From contig BJKQ01000023.1 in NCBI GenBank assembly GCA_006538405.1, positions 62,001 to 126,000 on the forward strand: 64,000 nt of DNA. The letters are read 5' to 3'. This document shows positions 62,679-64,000 of this stretch, one piece after another (the first letter of the stretch is position 1; each line of letters starts with the position of its first letter). A program made the position numbers and the translations under genes. The notes beneath the pieces are model-generated. The model searched no databases. It worked only from the letters and a program-made list of their open reading frames with translations, and was not told the origin of the DNA. Origin of the DNA: Hansfordia pulvinata (lineage: Eukaryota; Ascomycota; Sordariomycetes; Xylariales).

Positions 62679-64000
62679 ATGGACAATCGGGCAGATGAAC
62701 TCCAGAGGCTCAAGCTACTTCTCGAGGAAGCGAGGCGCCAGCGAGAAGAATCGGATCGCCAGCGAGAGGAATCGGATCGCCAACGAGATGAAGAAAACCG
62801 CCGACGACAAGAAGCAGATCGCCAGCGAGATGAAGAAACCCGCCGACGACAAGAAGCAGATCGCCAGCGAGATGAAGAAAATCGCCGACGACAAGAAGCA
62901 GATCGCCAGCGAGATGAAGAAAATCGCCGACGACAAGAAGCAGAAAAGGCCGCTCAGTCATCACAACCACAATCGCTCCAAGATTTTCTCAAAGGCTCCC
63001 ATGAGCTGAGCCTCGCCATCAAAGTTGTCACTGAACCCTCTTCGACCACCCAGGGCGACACGACAAACCCAACAGGCCGAATCTACCCGCAGCAGATCGT
63101 TCGCTGGCAGTCCTTCCCCTCAGAGCAAGAAGCTATCTGGAACGTCCTGTCGACGGGGTCATCATTCCCCTCCGATCCCGTGTTTCCCTCCTCGACTCAG
63201 CTTGACTACGTCAAGACCCTTATTCGCCCTATCAGCAGCGAGCTCGGGCTCCGCGACTTCGAGCGTGACACAGTCGAGAATATCGTCCGCAAATTGTTTG
63301 ATGCCACATACAATGACAAGCACCTGCGATCGGAACTGGACTTGAACGGCACACTCTCGTTTGAAAGCCATACAAATTTGGGCGAGATTGACGAGTCTCT
63401 CACCAGCTCCATGGAAGCCATGTCCGTTGGCGCTCATCCTCGACACCCAGCTGCTCCGAGGATCAGGCGGAAGGCCCGGGGCAAGGGAAATCGCGCCGAC
63501 CAGTTTTGTATCTACGAAGATGCATTTGGTCAGAAGGTTCCTGCTGTGGCAATCGAATACAAACCACCCCACAAGTTGAGCCGCGACACCCTTGTCACTG
63601 GTCTCTTATCCAATATTCAACCCGAAAAGGACATCATCCACCAATCTGGCGAAGGCTTCGAGTTCACAGCGCGGAGGCTCTCGGCTGCCGTCATCACACA
63701 ACTGTTCTCATACATGATTGGCAAAGGTTTGCAGTACGGGTATGTGTGCACTGGGGAGGTCATTGTCTTTCTGCCCATCACCGACGACCCTGCCATCGTC
63801 GAATATTACATCTGCATCCCCAACGAGGATGTGGTAGACGACGATGATGCCAAGATCCACCGTACGGCTGTGTCTCAGGTTTTTGCCTTCGTTCTTCAGG
63901 CTATTCGTGCCGAGCCACCCCCAGCAGCGTGGCACGATGCGGCGGAAAAGTTTGGTATCTGGTCTGTCGAATACGACGACGTGCTCAAGGACATTCCGCT
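62679..64000 (+). CDS. Coiled-coil protein with nuclease-like E-x-K motif (partial, runs off the window)
   Basis: From the ATG at 62679 (gccATGG) the frame stays open for 440 codons to the edge. Residues 1-90 form a charged helix with a 14-residue unit, RQRDEENRRRQEAD, repeated about four times from a 42-bp DNA repeat. Residues ~95-260 are a conserved-looking globular part (LRDFERDTVENIVRKLFD). Residues ~270-440 contain ADQFCIYEDAFGQKVPAVAI followed by EYKPPHKLSRD; the D...E-x-K pattern on adjacent strands resembles a PD-(D/E)xK nuclease-like core. A helix FTARRLSAAVITQLFSYMIG and a strand GYVCTGEVIVFL follow. I recall large fungal proteins with this N-terminal part ending in a kinase-like domain, but that part is beyond the window, so it is only a recollection. 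No signal peptide. Confidence 0.75.
   Translation, partial: MDNRADELQRLKLLLEEARRQREESDRQREESDRQRDEENRRRQEADRQRDEETRRRQEADRQRDEENRRRQEADRQRDEENRRRQEAEKAAQSSQPQSLQDFLKGSHELSLAIKVVTEPSSTTQGDTTNPTGRIYPQQIVRWQSFPSEQEAIWNVLSTGSSFPSDPVFPSSTQLDYVKTLIRPISSELGLRDFERDTVENIVRKLFDATYNDKHLRSELDLNGTLSFESHTNLGEIDESLTSSMEAMSVGAHPRHPAAPRIRRKARGKGNRADQFCIYEDAFGQKVPAVAIEYKPPHKLSRDTLVTGLLSNIQPEKDIIHQSGEGFEFTARRLSAAVITQLFSYMIGKGLQYGYVCTGEVIVFLPITDDPAIVEYYICIPNEDVVDDDDAKIHRTAVSQVFAFVLQAIRAEPPPAAWHDAAEKFGIWSVEYDDVLKDIP
62752..62940 (+). repeat. In-frame 42-bp tandem repeat
   Basis: About 4.4 units beginning GATCGCCAGCGAGATGAAGA; the last three units are nearly identical, and the first is partly diverged. Each unit encodes 14 residues (two heptads), so changes in copy number keep the reading frame and the coiled-coil phase. 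Confidence 0.9.

Overview
The window looks like nuclear DNA of a filamentous ascomycete (Pezizomycotina, probably a Sordariomycete). The evidence is short introns of about 50-95 bp with GTAAGT-like donors and CTAA/CTGA branch points, plus Zn2Cys6 factors, HET, patatin-RING, P450, a Fot1/pogo transposon and a UbiA-type membrane enzyme. The species cannot be named from sequence alone. Gene density is low. Most recognisable families are broken copies, so this reads as an accessory, duplication-rich block with a few intact genes.

0-10 kb: a HET-domain remnant, a degenerate C2H2/JmjC-like locus (copy A), an unidentified intron-bearing remnant, a P450 remnant without its haem loop, a zinc-finger remnant, a broken copy of an unnamed gene family (family U) and a fragment of a dispersed repeat. 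10-18 kb: a cysteine-free secreted protein, a spliced SDR gene lacking its catalytic Tyr and Lys, a C2H2 protein gene, and an inverted degenerate duplicate of the SDR 3' end. 18.7-20.5 kb: a 1.86-kb Fot1/pogo element with intact DD35D transposase and 43-bp inverted repeats. 22-23.5 kb: the intact family U gene. 24.1-25.2 kb: dispersed repeat, copy 1. 25.7-29.3 kb: a UbiA-family membrane protein, then a Zn2Cys6 regulator whose DNA-binding domain is split by an 8-nt microexon. 31.9-32.6 kb: a truncated Zn2Cys6 gene without its first two cysteines. 34.8-37.3 kb: a second small secreted protein, an orphan open frame and a family U remnant. 38.1-38.7 kb: a tRNA-headed SINE with target-site duplication; its 3' tail recurs at 44.7 and 60.7 kb. 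39-43.5 kb: a lipase remnant, a GC-rich GST-like gene, an orphan terminal exon and a secreted-type protein ending in 14 histidines. 47.3-48.4 kb: dispersed repeat, copy 2. 49.2-53.5 kb: a frameshifted dynamin-like gene converging on a decayed patatin/RING gene. 54-55.9 kb: copy B of the C2H2/JmjC-like locus, inverted relative to copy A. 57.5-59.9 kb: three small intact genes on one strand (MADS-like, short helical, coiled coil). 60.8-62.2 kb: ankyrin remnants facing opposite ways. 62.7 kb to the right edge: an open gene with a 14-residue tandem coiled-coil repeat and an E-x-K nuclease-like motif, cut by the window end.

How the parts relate (inference): HET, patatin-RING, dynamin-like and ankyrin genes are all families used in fungal non-self recognition or programmed-death pathways, and all four are broken here. 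The duplications, the transposon and the SINE suggest a plastic region where such genes are copied and lost. The genes most likely still functional are the transposase, UbiA protein, Zn2Cys6 regulator, GST-like protein, family U gene, the two secreted proteins, the 57.5-59.9 kb trio and the right-edge gene.
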